Part shown: piece after piece, positions 24,633 through 34,123 of the stretch | Layout: each line of letters starts with the position of its first letter | Position numbering within the stretch: position 1 is the first letter of the stretch | NCBI GenBank assembly: GCA_044361535.1 | Contig: JBIKIQ010000018.1 | Location: forward strand, 7,948-71,947 | DNA from: UBA952 sp044361535 | Lineage (GTDB): Bacteria; Bacteroidota; Bacteroidia; Flavobacteriales_D; Crocinitomicaceae | Length of the DNA: 64,000 bases | Reading direction: 5' to 3' | Position numbers and translations under genes: made by a program | Notes under the pieces: model-generated | Told to the model about the DNA's origin: nothing | The model's input: only the letters and a program-made list of their open reading frames with translations | Database searches by the model: none

Positions 24633-27414
24633 GAAGAATTTCTTTTTTTTACTTCTATGGATCAATTTTGGGCTAATTTGCACTAATCTTTTCGGTCAAG
24701 TTTCCCCATTTTTTAAAATTCAATTAGAAAAGAATCCAACAGAGCTTTTTCCGTCATGTGTCAAAAACACTCCTCAAAATGAAAAAATTTTAAAATCTGA
24801 AGGAATTGCCATAAAGTATAAAACAAAAAATTGGATTTTTTTCAACATAACAGCTCAACGTGCCGAAGAACTAAGGATTACCGCTAATTTATCAAATTTA
24901 TTTTTTGAATTGGCTCCGCCTTCAGTTTTAGCTGATACAGCTTTGGTTCGACATAAAATCAATCTGGTTCATCAAGGCATTGGATTAGACACTTCCTATA
25001 CGGGAAAGGGTGTTATTATAGGAATAGTAGATCAGGGAATAGATTTTAATCATCCTGATTTTAAACATGCAAATGGTCAAACGAGAGTTTTAAGGTATTG
25101 GGATCATACGTTAAATACCCAATTACCACCTCAACCATACGGATATGGAACTGTATGGAACAGTACCGCAATCAACAACGGAACGTGTACCAGCCTAGAA
25201 ACTGGGAGCGCTCATGGAACAACTGTTTCAGGGATTGCGACAGGAAATGCTAGGGCGAATCAAAAACATAAAGGAGCCGCACCTGAAGCAGACATTATAG
25301 TGGTTGAAACAAATTTTAATTTTCAAAATTGGACTTTATCAATCGCAGATGCCTGTGACTATATTTTTAAAGTGGCGGATTCATTAGGTAAACCTGCAGT
25401 AATAAATTTATCCCTGGGTTCGTATTTAGGAAGTCATGACGGCCGCGATCCTGCAGGCGAATACATTGATTCATTATTAGACGCGAAAGAAGGTCGAATA
25501 GTCGTTTGCGCAGCAGGAAATTCTGGTGATAAGGGAAAGTATCATGTTCACAATGATGTCACATCTGACACAAGTTTCTTTTGGAATTTAAATAATCCCG
25601 GTAACACATTTGTTGGCAATAATAAAATATTGTTCGATCTATGGGGTGATACTTCAGCATCCAATTATCAATTTGCCTATGGGGCTGATAGACCTGGACC
25701 TACCTATGGATTCGTGGGAAGAACAAACTTCAGAACTGCATTAAGTGATACAAATTCAGTAATTGTTTATGACACGATCTATAATTCGTTGGGTCAACGT
25801 GTAGCTTGTATTGAAACATGGAGAGAAATTGTGGGTCCAAATTTTCACATGCAAACGATCTTTAGAACTATTGATTCTCTTAATTATTTGTACAGATTTG
25901 AAACATTTGGAACAGGATCTTTCGATGTTTGGGGAGGTGCTTGGCAAAGATGTAGTGATTTTCAAACAACGATTCCTTCAGTGTCAATTATGCTATCAGT
26001 AACAAATTATGTTATGCCTGACTCCTTACAAACGATAGTTTCTTCTTGGAACTGTTCTCCAAAAGTTATTTCTGTTGGAAATCTTCAAAATAGAAAATCA
26101 TATATTGACAAGAATAATATAATTCAAACTTTTAGCGGTAATCCTGGCACCCTAGCTGTTTCTAGTAGCAAAGGACCAAATAGATTGGGAATGAATAAAC
26201 CAGATGTTGCAGCGAGTGGAGATATTTCATTTGGATCTGGACCCTTGTGGTATTTGGCAAATTCTGCCAATAATGCAACCATAGATATAGGAGGTTTTCA
26301 TGTTAAAAACGGAGGAACATCTATGGCATCACCTGTTGTTGCTGGTTCTGCTGCTCTTTACCTTCAAAAATGTAATTTGTTAAATTATGAAGATTTTAAA
26401 ACGGATTTAATTCTCTCTTCAACCACGGATTTACAAACAGGAATAACTCCAAATTTTGGATATGGATATGGGAAACTGAATACCCAAAATTTACTACTTC
26501 TGAAACATGAACCAGTTTCAATCATTGGTCCTGATGGCATTTGTTTAGGTGATAATGTGGGCCTTTCTTTTCAGTCTTCCATGAATCCCTCCTCAATTCT
26601 TTGGTCAACAGGATCACAAACAACGAATATTTCTACCTCAATTAGCGGAAGTTTTTCGGTATTGCTATCGGATGATAATGGTTGCAGATCTCGCTCTCCT
26701 GTTAAAACACTAAGTTCATTTCAACTACCATTTGTGGATGCCGGATCAAATCAGATTGTTTGCCCAAATACACCTTTAACCCTAATTGGCAGTGGAACAG
26801 CAAGTTTGTATGAATGGTCAAACAATGTTCCTAATAATGAACCATTTTTCCCGTCAATTTCTGGTTTTTATTCTGTAACGGGAACAGACATTAATGGATG
26901 CTCTAATGAAGACTCAACATTTATTGACTTCTATACTTTAATGCCTGTTGCATACGAAGAAACGATAAATGAAATTGGTTTAGGAGATCTTGCATTCAAT
27001 GTTACTCCTGGGAATCCGTTAGGAGGTTTTTACACGGGTGTAGGAATTATTGGAACCTCTTTTCATCCTGGTTTAGCTGGTGTAGGAACACATCCTATCG
27101 TTTACTCCGTTTTAAATTCAAATGGATGTTATTCAACTGACACTTCGTATATTACCGTTCAAAATAACGCTGGGATTTCGGAGATTAATGAGAAAATAGA
27201 ACTATTCCCAAATCCAACGTCGAATGTCATTAACCTAAAGGTAAATTCTTCTTACAACTTCAGCATTCTTTCAAGTGAAGGCAAATCAATTTCAAATGGT
27301 CTAATTAACAAAGAATTAGCCCTAGACTTTTCTAAGTTACGTAATGGCATTTACTTTATTGTATTAAAAAATGATTTAGAAACACATGAATTTAAAATCT
27401 CAAAAATTGACTAA
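24631..27414 (+). CDS. S8 subtilisin-family serine protease with T9SS C-terminal sorting domain
   Basis: This 927-residue exported protease has a signal peptide (to about residue 22) and a catalytic triad of Asp134 (GIVDQGIDFNHPDF), His195 (GSAHGTTVSG) and Ser564 (NGGTSMASPVVAGS). The long insertion between His and Ser holds a typical S8 beta-rich region. Residues about 620-845 carry Ig-like surface repeats with paired cysteines (GICLGDNVGLSF, NQIVCPNTPLTLIGSG). The last 75 residues are a type A T9SS sorting domain (ELFPNPTSNVINLKV, then LSKLRNGIYFIVLKN-like ending). It should pass through the T9SS to the cell surface or medium. Its end overlaps the next gene by 29 bases. Confidence 0.93.
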   Translation: MKNFFFLLLWINFGLICTNLFGQVSPFFKIQLEKNPTELFPSCVKNTPQNEKILKSEGIAIKYKTKNWIFFNITAQRAEELRITANLSNLFFELAPPSVLADTALVRHKINLVHQGIGLDTSYTGKGVIIGIVDQGIDFNHPDFKHANGQTRVLRYWDHTLNTQLPPQPYGYGTVWNSTAINNGTCTSLETGSAHGTTVSGIATGNARANQKHKGAAPEADIIVVETNFNFQNWTLSIADACDYIFKVADSLGKPAVINLSLGSYLGSHDGRDPAGEYIDSLLDAKEGRIVVCAAGNSGDKGKYHVHNDVTSDTSFFWNLNNPGNTFVGNNKILFDLWGDTSASNYQFAYGADRPGPTYGFVGRTNFRTALSDTNSVIVYDTIYNSLGQRVACIETWREIVGPNFHMQTIFRTIDSLNYLYRFETFGTGSFDVWGGAWQRCSDFQTTIPSVSIMLSVTNYVMPDSLQTIVSSWNCSPKVISVGNLQNRKSYIDKNNIIQTFSGNPGTLAVSSSKGPNRLGMNKPDVAASGDISFGSGPLWYLANSANNATIDIGGFHVKNGGTSMASPVVAGSAALYLQKCNLLNYEDFKTDLILSSTTDLQTGITPNFGYGYGKLNTQNLLLLKHEPVSIIGPDGICLGDNVGLSFQSSMNPSSILWSTGSQTTNISTSISGSFSVLLSDDNGCRSRSPVKTLSSFQLPFVDAGSNQIVCPNTPLTLIGSGTASLYEWSNNVPNNEPFFPSISGFYSVTGTDINGCSNEDSTFIDFYTLMPVAYEETINEIGLGDLAFNVTPGNPLGGFYTGVGIIGTSFHPGLAGVGTHPIVYSVLNSNGCYSTDTSYITVQNNAGISEINEKIELFPNPTSNVINLKVNSSYNFSILSSEGKSISNGLINKELALDFSKLRNGIYFIVLKNDLETHEFKISKID

Positions 27415-28015
27415 ACACTTTGTTTTTATAATTTTCTATTCACTAATTAGTTTGCAATTTACATGGAGTCAAAATCAAAGTGGAAACTTGCAATTAGGTG
27501 TGCGATCTACAGTTAGTTTATTTAACGACAGTCAAACCAATGATTTTGGCAAAGGAATAGGCGGTCAATTTCGCTTGCAATTAGCCGATCGTATAAATAC
27601 AGATTGGTTTTTTGATTATTTAACGAGCGATATTGGAACGGTAGCTAACAGAACAGATTACCACATCGGATGGAGTGTGCTTTTTTATCCTTACTTGAAA
27701 GAAAAACAACGAATAAAACCCTATATTCTTGCAGGTCATTGTTTTGACTATTCTTATATGGCCGAAAATTTAAATAAATCTAATTTTTCAGAAAGATGGA
27801 GTTCTGCCATTCAAGCTGGAATTGGTAGCCATTTTCAATTAAGCCCCAGATTGGATTTATCTCTTACAACCCAATATATGATCCATTTAGGTAATCATAT
27901 TCATCCTGTAATTACGACCAATTCAATTGATTTTAAAGAGGAAAAAGGAGCAAGTCTTGAAGGTCATTTACTTATTACTGTTGGTGTTAATTATAAAATT
28001 GCAGACCTATGGTAA
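27386..28015 (+). CDS. Outer-membrane beta-barrel protein, unknown function
   Basis: The 209-residue product has a signal peptide ending near FTWSQ and alternating hydrophobic/aromatic strands ending in ITVGVNYKIADLW, which fits a small outer-membrane barrel of about eight strands. The start lies 29 bases inside the subtilisin gene and the end overlaps the next gene by seven bases, so all three are likely one translationally coupled unit. I do not recognise a named family. A role in display or assembly of the protease is possible from context only. Confidence 0.7.
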   Translation: MNLKSQKLTKHFVFIIFYSLISLQFTWSQNQSGNLQLGVRSTVSLFNDSQTNDFGKGIGGQFRLQLADRINTDWFFDYLTSDIGTVANRTDYHIGWSVLFYPYLKEKQRIKPYILAGHCFDYSYMAENLNKSNFSERWSSAIQAGIGSHFQLSPRLDLSLTTQYMIHLGNHIHPVITTNSIDFKEEKGASLEGHLLITVGVNYKIADLW

Positions 28016-28614
28016 AGATTATATCAATCCTTTTGCTTCTTCAACCTTTTTATTTTTTCTCGCAAGAATTTCCAGGGTTAAATCCAAATAAACGCGTATT
28101 AACGACCTATTTTAAACCTAATTTAATAAAAGCTTCCGCTACGATTTCTCCAGGCAGAATGCTTCAAAACAAATCAAATTCAATTAATTTATCTGGTTTT
28201 TTAGAGTATGTAATTGACAAAAAATACAGTTTTAGGGGTGATGTATTTCAATTTATTGATGCAACATATTCTACAAAATCAATAATTGAACCTTCTTTCC
28301 AGAACAAACTTTTTTTTGGTGTTTTTAGACATTTTGGGACCAAAAATCTAAAGTTTTATTCTGGTATGCAAATGGGAACAAGTGTCACTACGTATAACCA
28401 AAGTTTTTTGACTGGAAATACCACACATGTTGCCCCTTCCTTCGCTTTAAAAACAGGAGCATCCTATTATGTATGGAAATACTTTCATTTCTTTACTGAT
28501 TTCACTTATGTCAATTCAACGCTTAGAGGAACAAGCATTGGTTCTCAAAAAATGGATGAATTTATTTTTTCAGCAGGCTTAGGATTTCAATTACAAGTAA
28601 AAAAAGAAAAATAG
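28009..28614 (+). CDS. Predicted outer-membrane beta-barrel protein, unknown function
   Basis: The 201-residue protein has a hydrophobic N-terminal signal (MVKIISILLLLQPFYFFSQE). Strands such as YSFRGDVFQFIDATYS, KFYSGMQMGTSVTTY and FSAGLGFQLQVKKEK alternate in barrel fashion. It is the third gene of the coupled subtilisin group and converges on gldC with 14 bases between. No family is recognised. Confidence 0.7.
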   Translation: MVKIISILLLLQPFYFFSQEFPGLNPNKRVLTTYFKPNLIKASATISPGRMLQNKSNSINLSGFLEYVIDKKYSFRGDVFQFIDATYSTKSIIEPSFQNKLFFGVFRHFGTKNLKFYSGMQMGTSVTTYNQSFLTGNTTHVAPSFALKTGASYYVWKYFHFFTDFTYVNSTLRGTSIGSQKMDEFIFSAGLGFQLQVKKEK

Positions 28615-28628
28615 ATTATTTAACGAAC

Positions 28629-28961
28629 TTACTCGGGTAAAATGTTCATTTTTTCCGCAAAATGGTAACAATAATCCCTTAGGTCTTCAGAAATTAAATT
28701 CTCACCAGTAGATTTTTCAAAGGTATCAGCTAAGGTTAATAATGTTTGATGAAAAAATTGCTTCATTTCTTCTATGGTCATATCCTTTGTCCATAAATCA
28801 ATCTTCATGGTGTTCTTTTCCTTTGGATCCCAAATCGACAATAAAAATGCACTTGCAGGACTATCTTGTATTTGACCATCTTGTGCAGACCATTTCATTT
28901 CAACAGGTAGATTGTTCTCGTTTAATTCTACTTCAATTTTTATTTCTGATTTTTTAGACAT
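28629..28961 (-). CDS. gldC: Gliding motility protein GldC
   Basis: This 110-residue protein has no signal peptide and shows the conserved GldC pattern: EIKIEVELNENNLPVEMKWSAQDG at the N-terminus and MKIDLWTKDMTIEEMKQFFHQTLLTL in the middle. GldC is conserved across Bacteroidota alongside GldB; in Flavobacterium it supports but is not strictly required for gliding. It lies nine bases downstream of gldB and is surely co-transcribed. Confidence 0.93.
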   Translation of the reverse strand: MSKKSEIKIEVELNENNLPVEMKWSAQDGQIQDSPASAFLLSIWDPKEKNTMKIDLWTKDMTIEEMKQFFHQTLLTLADTFEKSTGENLISEDLRDYCYHFAEKMNILPE

Positions 28962-28970
28962 AATTATAGT

Positions 28971-29984
28971 TTAATCAATTTTATATGCTTGCATTATTTG
29001 GGCAAAAGGTACATTTAGTAATTTTTCTAAAGGTAAGTCTGAATGTTGCTCCATATATTTTCTAACCATTTTCCAACCTATGTATTGCCCTAAACGATCA
29101 GGACTCTCTTTTGGCAAACCTTTAGTGAAAGGTGCTTCATTGAAATAACCCAATTTCAATAACTCATCACTTTTGAAGAGTAATTTTTGTTCAACAAAAT
29201 ACTTCCAAATATTCTTTTCATTTTCTTCCGCCCACTTATATTTCTCAGTAGAATATCTAATGATAATTGCCTTATCTTTTTCAGGGAGAGCTGCTTCCAT
29301 ACAGTACAACAATTTACCCCAACTTACCATGTCCTCGGCAAATTTGGCATCGGTTGGAGCCTGTACTTGAGCATAAACCCATTGATATACAACATCTCTA
29401 ACTAAAAATTTTCGATCCATGCCTGTTTTCATATAATCATACAATCCTTGAATAGAAGACTTTTTAATGAGTTTATGTTCAGGGCCTAAATACCATTCCA
29501 AGCCAACTCCAATATCTGTATTGGTTGCTAACGTGTTATAAGAAAACAAGGAATTAAAAAAGACAACATTATTTGGCGTATTCATTTTTTTGAAATGATA
29601 CTTTAAATGTTTCATCGCATTAATAATTTCAAGTTTTTCGGAATTGAGAGATTTAAAATTACTTTGCAATTCTCCTTCTAACTCTTTAATATATGGATCT
29701 TTGTAAAATGTTGATAGTTGATTCGTGTATGTCGAATCGATATTCGTTCTAATTTTTAGTCCTTTCTCAAAGGTAAACATGTATAAATCCGGAAATGATT
29801 GCTTAAAATTTCTATTTAGCAAAATCCTAAGCGAATTTGTTGAATGATAGAGCATAGAATCAGCATTTATAAACGCAACATTCACCTTAATTTCAGAAAC
29901 GTCAACATCTAAAGGGTCATTCTTGCAGCCAGAACAAAAAATAGTTAGAACAATAACAAAAAACAAGAGTCTCAAATGAATCAT
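28971..29984 (-). CDS. gldB: Gliding motility lipoprotein GldB
   Basis: The product of about 337 residues begins MIHLRLLFFVIVLTIFCSGCKND, a lipoprotein signal with the acylated cysteine in CSGC. The GldB features INADSMLYHSTNSLRILL and the late PDRLGQYIGWKMVRKYMEQHSDLPLEKLL are present. GldB is required for gliding in Flavobacterium and is often kept in non-gliders. I prefer the ATG at 29984: the longer version to 30011 would contain the TAACTTTG promoter element. It is divergent from a barrel-protein gene and followed by gldC. Confidence 0.92.
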   Translation of the reverse strand: MIHLRLLFFVIVLTIFCSGCKNDPLDVDVSEIKVNVAFINADSMLYHSTNSLRILLNRNFKQSFPDLYMFTFEKGLKIRTNIDSTYTNQLSTFYKDPYIKELEGELQSNFKSLNSEKLEIINAMKHLKYHFKKMNTPNNVVFFNSLFSYNTLATNTDIGVGLEWYLGPEHKLIKKSSIQGLYDYMKTGMDRKFLVRDVVYQWVYAQVQAPTDAKFAEDMVSWGKLLYCMEAALPEKDKAIIIRYSTEKYKWAEENEKNIWKYFVEQKLLFKSDELLKLGYFNEAPFTKGLPKESPDRLGQYIGWKMVRKYMEQHSDLPLEKLLNVPFAQIMQAYKID

Positions 29985-29999
29985 TTTTATAACTTTGTT

Positions 30000-30007
30000 C
30001 AAAGTTA
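30000..30007 (-). promoter_or_regulatory. Putative -7 promoter element (TAACTTTG) of gldB-gldC
   Basis: TAACTTTG on the minus strand is an exact TAnnTTTG match, 15 bases before the preferred gldB start. It supports the shorter start. Confidence 0.45.
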
Positions 30008-30040
30008 ACATTTCATTTGTTTACATCTAATCTAAAAAGT

Positions 30041-30919
30041 ATGAAATCAAAATTATTAATCTTGGGGCTATCGCTAGGTATGAGTTCAGTCGTTATTGCT
30101 CAAGAAAATTGTCAAAAAACCATTGATAGTTTAAACAATAAAATAAATAATCTGGAAAATAAATTGAGAAATAATTCTTCAGGACGTCTTCTTCAAGCTG
30201 GATTAACGACTAACATGGGGATGAATTTCTTGGTCCCTGGAAAAACTAAACTTATTGAATCTGGCGGTTTAGGATCTTGTTTTTCAATAGGAATGGTTAT
30301 TAACAAGAGTTTTAAAAACTCTCCTACGATTGGTTTTTCAACAGGACTAGAATTTGATTTTGACAGAAATCGCTACAAAACCTTGCCAGACGATACTGAT
30401 CCAACTAATGACGTATTCTATGATTTTAGCGAATCTGAAATTTTAAGTTTAAAAGATTCATCAAATGCAATAGGAACATTCAAATTACAAGAAAGAACCC
30501 AAAAATCAATTTATATTACAATACCATTGATGATGATGTTTCGTACGGAATATATCGGTTCATTTAGATATTTTGGGAAATTTGGCGTAAGAAATTCATT
30601 TTTGATTAAAAATAGTATTAACGATTATGGTGTTGAACTTCCTGTTATTACAGCTCAAGAAAACAATGGATTTACTGCACCTTCCGACCAATTTTTCTAT
30701 AAAGGATCCGTTGGCTTGTCAGCCGGAGCTGAATGGAAATTCCTTTCAACTACTTCCTTGGTTGCTGAGGTAGGTTATTTTTATGGAGTTACACCACTGC
30801 ATTTAGAAAGAAAAGAACAAAACAGAAGTCTTTACACGATTAATAATGGCTCAAGAAGCTATTTCTCCAACAAGGCAAATCAAAATCAACTTCTGTTTAA
30901 AATTTCAATTCTGTTTTAA
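30041..30919 (+). CDS. Exported coiled-coil/beta-barrel protein (PorT-like style), unknown function
   Basis: A signal peptide (MKSKLLILGLSLGMSSVVIAQ) is followed by a short coiled coil (CQKTIDSLNNKINNLENKLRNN) and then a beta-barrel of about 230 residues ending in LLFKISILF, a typical outer-membrane C-terminus with terminal Phe. The start at 30041 gives the correct signal; an in-frame ATG at 30017 adds eight unlikely residues. It resembles the generic outer-membrane beta-barrel (PorT-like) proteins of Bacteroidota. It lies 11 bases before nadE. Confidence 0.75.
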   Translation: MKSKLLILGLSLGMSSVVIAQENCQKTIDSLNNKINNLENKLRNNSSGRLLQAGLTTNMGMNFLVPGKTKLIESGGLGSCFSIGMVINKSFKNSPTIGFSTGLEFDFDRNRYKTLPDDTDPTNDVFYDFSESEILSLKDSSNAIGTFKLQERTQKSIYITIPLMMMFRTEYIGSFRYFGKFGVRNSFLIKNSINDYGVELPVITAQENNGFTAPSDQFFYKGSVGLSAGAEWKFLSTTSLVAEVGYFYGVTPLHLERKEQNRSLYTINNGSRSYFSNKANQNQLLFKISILF

Positions 30920-30930
30920 CCCTTTATTCT

Positions 30931-31707
30931 TTGGATTATTTAAAATTAAGTAAGTATATTTCTCAGTGGTTAAATACCTATTGTGAGAATGCTAAGGTTT
31001 CTGGTTTTGTCATTGGGATTTCTGGGGGAATAGACTCAGCCGTTACTTCAACACTTTGCGCAGAAACAGGAAAGAAGACAATCTTAGTTAATTTGCCTAT
31101 CAAACAAAGTGAAAGCGAATACATTCGAGCCACTGAACATATAGAAAATTTAAAGTCACGATTTTCGAATGTTGAAAGTATTGAAGTTAATCTTTCCGAA
31201 ACATTTGAAATTTTAAGTGACTCACTACCATTTGAAGCAAGTTCTAATTCGTTAGCAATGGCCAATACACGTTCTCGACTTAGAATGACTACCTTGTATG
31301 CTATTGCACAGGGAAATAATTGCTTAGTTGCTGGAACTGGAAATAAAATTGAAGATTTTGGAATTGGTTTTTACACAAAATATGGTGACGGTGGTGTTGA
31401 TGTTAGTCCAATTGCTGATTTACTGAAATCTGAAGTATTTCTTTTGGGAAAAACACTCAATGTAATTGAATCCATTCAAAATGCAGCTCCTACCGATGGA
31501 TTATGGGGTGATCAACGGACCGACGAGGATCAAATTGGCGCAAAGTACTCTGAATTAGAATGGGCAATGCAATTTAAAGGGGATGAAGATGAATTAACTA
31601 CACGACAAAAAGAAGTGTTATCGATTTATCGAAAATTAAATGCGGTCAATCAACACAAAATGCTTCCAATACCTGTTTGTAGTATCCCTAGTGAACTGAG
31701 AATCTAA
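30931..31707 (+). CDS. nadE: Ammonia-dependent NAD+ synthetase NadE
   Basis: The 258-residue PP-loop protein has GISGGIDSAV near residue 29, the NADase-specific NTRSRLRMTTLYAIAQ segment, and GTGNKIEDFGIGFYTKYGDGGVDVSPIADL. It amidates deamido-NAD to NAD. There is no glutaminase (nitrilase) domain, so it uses ammonia. The start appears to be TTG at 30931; no suitable ATG lies upstream in frame before the previous gene. It converges on the RNA methyltransferase with a three-base gap. Confidence 0.93.
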   Translation: MDYLKLSKYISQWLNTYCENAKVSGFVIGISGGIDSAVTSTLCAETGKKTILVNLPIKQSESEYIRATEHIENLKSRFSNVESIEVNLSETFEILSDSLPFEASSNSLAMANTRSRLRMTTLYAIAQGNNCLVAGTGNKIEDFGIGFYTKYGDGGVDVSPIADLLKSEVFLLGKTLNVIESIQNAAPTDGLWGDQRTDEDQIGAKYSELEWAMQFKGDEDELTTRQKEVLSIYRKLNAVNQHKMLPIPVCSIPSELRI

Positions 31708-31710
31708 AAA

Positions 31711-33045
31711 TCAATCAATTTTCATTCGAATTCTCCATTCTTTGGGATATAAATTATTGAATCGATTCCCTAAATGGTTTATCCATCCTAATCCTTGATT
31801 TTCATAGGATACCAAATAATATCCTTTACTTAAGTTATCCAAAATAAAAGTTTCCCCTTTTAAATATAACAAGGCATTTTTCTCACTCAACTCTATTTTC
31901 TGAAGTGTATTTAACATTAGCGTTGATAAGGCCAATTCATGATGAGGTTCAATTTTCTTTGGAAGAACAGTACCTAGAGTGACACCTATCTTTGTGCACA
32001 TTAACTTTGAATTTAAAAAATCAACCAATTCGTTATGTATTGAATCGATGCCAGATATCCCATTTTTGAATTCAAAACAGGCTAAATTTTCTAGATCAAT
32101 ATAATTCGTTAAATCCATTAAATCGTTTTTTGAAAGATACTTCAGAGATGATTTTTTCTTTTTAATTTTTAATGACGAAGATTCCTTTTTTTGAAGTACA
32201 GCTATAAAAAACCCTTCACTTTTGGTCAACCCCGGAGCAAAGTAACAGCCAATATTTTCTCTTCCTGGAATTGATTCTGATGGTTTTTCAAATGACACAA
32301 TATCTGCATTTAATTTTTGTGACAACCAGATTATCGTCTCTTCATTTTCCGTAGAATTAAGGGTACAAGTTGAATAAATCAAATACCCATTTTCTTTTAG
32401 GGAATCCCAAACATCACAAACAATATCTTTTTGTCTTTCTGCACACAAATCGACATTTTTCAACGACCATTCATTTCGAGAATCAGGATCTTTTCGAAAC
32501 ATACCTTCACCCGAGCAAGGTGCATCTACTAAAACAACATCAAAAGTAGAAGGGACCTCTTGAAAATGATGAGGCTTATTACCTGTAACCATACAATTTA
32601 CGACACCCCATTTTGAAAGATTTTCACGCAAAATAGAATTGCGACTTGGAATAATTTCATTACTCACTAAAAATCCATCCTTATCCAACCAAGAACTAAT
32701 TAATGTACTTTTTCCACCTGGTGCTGCGCACAGATCAAGTATAATTGAATTTCTTGAAATTGGCAATGCATTTAACACATATTCAACGGCCATTGAACCA
32801 GACTCCTGTGGATAATAGCAACCTGCATGAAATAGTGGATCTAATGTAAAAATGGGTCTTTTGGGGAGGAAATAGCCCTGTTTATTCCATGGAACCTTTT
32901 CTAAATCTGCATGGCCTTTATTTTTTTTTACCGGATTGAGTCGTATAGAAATTGGAGGCTCTTGATCCATGGCATCAATTATTACATTAGGCCAGAATGA
33001 GTCGCCTTTTATGCGTTGGATAAACTGTTCAGGAAGTAAAATCAA
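31711..33045 (-). CDS. RsmF-like rRNA cytosine-C5 methyltransferase (NOL1/NOP2/Sun family)
   Basis: This 444-residue protein has the SAM-binding LDLCAAPGGKSTL motif, the catalytic motifs VDAPCSGEGMFRKDP and YSTCTLNSTENEETI (two cysteines), and a C-terminal PUA-like region ending in WINHLGNRFNNLYPKEWRIRM. The GMFRKDP variant is typical of RsmF (YebU), which methylates C1407 of 16S rRNA in E. coli. The start appears to be TTG at 33045. The rpoD terminator lies between rpoD and this gene. Confidence 0.9.
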   Translation of the reverse strand: MILLPEQFIQRIKGDSFWPNVIIDAMDQEPPISIRLNPVKKNKGHADLEKVPWNKQGYFLPKRPIFTLDPLFHAGCYYPQESGSMAVEYVLNALPISRNSIILDLCAAPGGKSTLISSWLDKDGFLVSNEIIPSRNSILRENLSKWGVVNCMVTGNKPHHFQEVPSTFDVVLVDAPCSGEGMFRKDPDSRNEWSLKNVDLCAERQKDIVCDVWDSLKENGYLIYSTCTLNSTENEETIIWLSQKLNADIVSFEKPSESIPGRENIGCYFAPGLTKSEGFFIAVLQKKESSSLKIKKKKSSLKYLSKNDLMDLTNYIDLENLACFEFKNGISGIDSIHNELVDFLNSKLMCTKIGVTLGTVLPKKIEPHHELALSTLMLNTLQKIELSEKNALLYLKGETFILDNLSKGYYLVSYENQGLGWINHLGNRFNNLYPKEWRIRMKID

Positions 33046-33077
33046 CTTATTTTTTTTAGAGTGATTTAAAATTAATC

Positions 33078-33107
33078 AAAAAAAAACGCCGACCATAAGC
33101 CGGCGTT
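33078..33107 (-). terminator. Rho-independent terminator after rpoD
   Basis: AACGCCG at 33085-33091 pairs with CGGCGTT at 33101-33107; on the minus strand the stem is followed by a T run. It ends rpoD transcription before the methyltransferase gene. Confidence 0.85.
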
Positions 33108-33125
33108 CTAACCAAATTATCAAAC

Positions 33126-33995
33126 CTAACCTAAATAAGACTTTAAAATTCTATTTTTTGAAGAATGCTTTAATCTTCGAATTGCTTTTTCTTTGATTTG
33201 TCGAACTCTTTCTCGTGTTAAATCAAATCGATCACCTATTTCATCTAAAGACATCGGTGCACGACCTTCTAAGCCATAAAATAATTTAACAACATCACAT
33301 TCTCTTGGTGTCAAAGCTGTTAATGATCTTTCAATGTCCTTTCTTAAAGATTCCAAAACCAAATTACTTTCTGGACCGGGCATTGAATCATTCGCTAAAA
33401 CATCATACATGCTTGAAGAAGATTCATCTCCTTCCACTAAGGGAGCATCCATTGATACATGTCTTCCGTTGTGCGACAATGATTGTTTAATTTCTTCCGT
33501 TGTACACCCTAAAAATTCAGCCATTTCTTCAGCAGAAGGTGGTCTTTCAAATTTCTGTTCTAGTTCGGAATATGCCTTGTTAATTTTATTGATTGAACCA
33601 ATTTTATTCAAAGGCAAACGGACAATTCTTGCTTGTTCAGCCAAAGCTTGAAGAATGGATTGTCTAATCCACCAAACCGCATAGGAAATAAATTTAAATC
33701 CTCTTGTTTCATCAAATCTTTCAGCTGCTTTAATTAATCCTACATTTCCTTCATTTATTAAATCCGGTAATGCTAATCCTTGGTTCTGATACTGTTTTGA
33801 AACGGAGACAACGAAACGTAAATTTGCTTTTGTTAATCTTTCTAGTGCTGCCTTATCCCCCATTCTAATTCTACGAGCCAACTCTACTTCCTCATCTGGT
33901 GTGATCAAATCAACTCTTCCTATTTCTTGAAGGTATTTATCAAGTGAAGCAGTTTCTCTGTTTGTAACTTGTTTTGCAATTTTTAGCTGACGCAT
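33126..33995 (-). CDS. rpoD: Primary sigma factor RpoD (sigma-ABfr type)
   Basis: The 289-residue sigma-70 protein has region 1.2 (SLDKYLQEIGRVDLITPDEE), region 2 (NLRFVVSVSKQYQNQGLALPDLINEGNVGLIKAAERFD, then FISYAVWWIRQSI), region 3 and region 4.2 helix-turn-helix (SLDEIGDRFDLTRERVRQIKE). It lacks region 1.1 and is short, as in the Bacteroidota primary sigma that reads TTTG/TAnnTTTG promoters. The many TAnnTTTG elements in this window fit that. The gene stands alone with its own terminator. Confidence 0.96.
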   Translation of the reverse strand: MRQLKIAKQVTNRETASLDKYLQEIGRVDLITPDEEVELARRIRMGDKAALERLTKANLRFVVSVSKQYQNQGLALPDLINEGNVGLIKAAERFDETRGFKFISYAVWWIRQSILQALAEQARIVRLPLNKIGSINKINKAYSELEQKFERPPSAEEMAEFLGCTTEEIKQSLSHNGRHVSMDAPLVEGDESSSSMYDVLANDSMPGPESNLVLESLRKDIERSLTALTPRECDVVKLFYGLEGRAPMSLDEIGDRFDLTRERVRQIKEKAIRRLKHSSKNRILKSYLG

Positions 33996-34123
33996 GGTAT
34001 GAAAAAATTATTGATTCAAAACCTATAACGTAGTTTCTAAAAAAAGGTTGGTTTTTTTGTGATATTTTTTCAAATATTAAGATTCATCGAATAAGTTAAG
34101 CCTTTGGACGATAATTTGAAATG

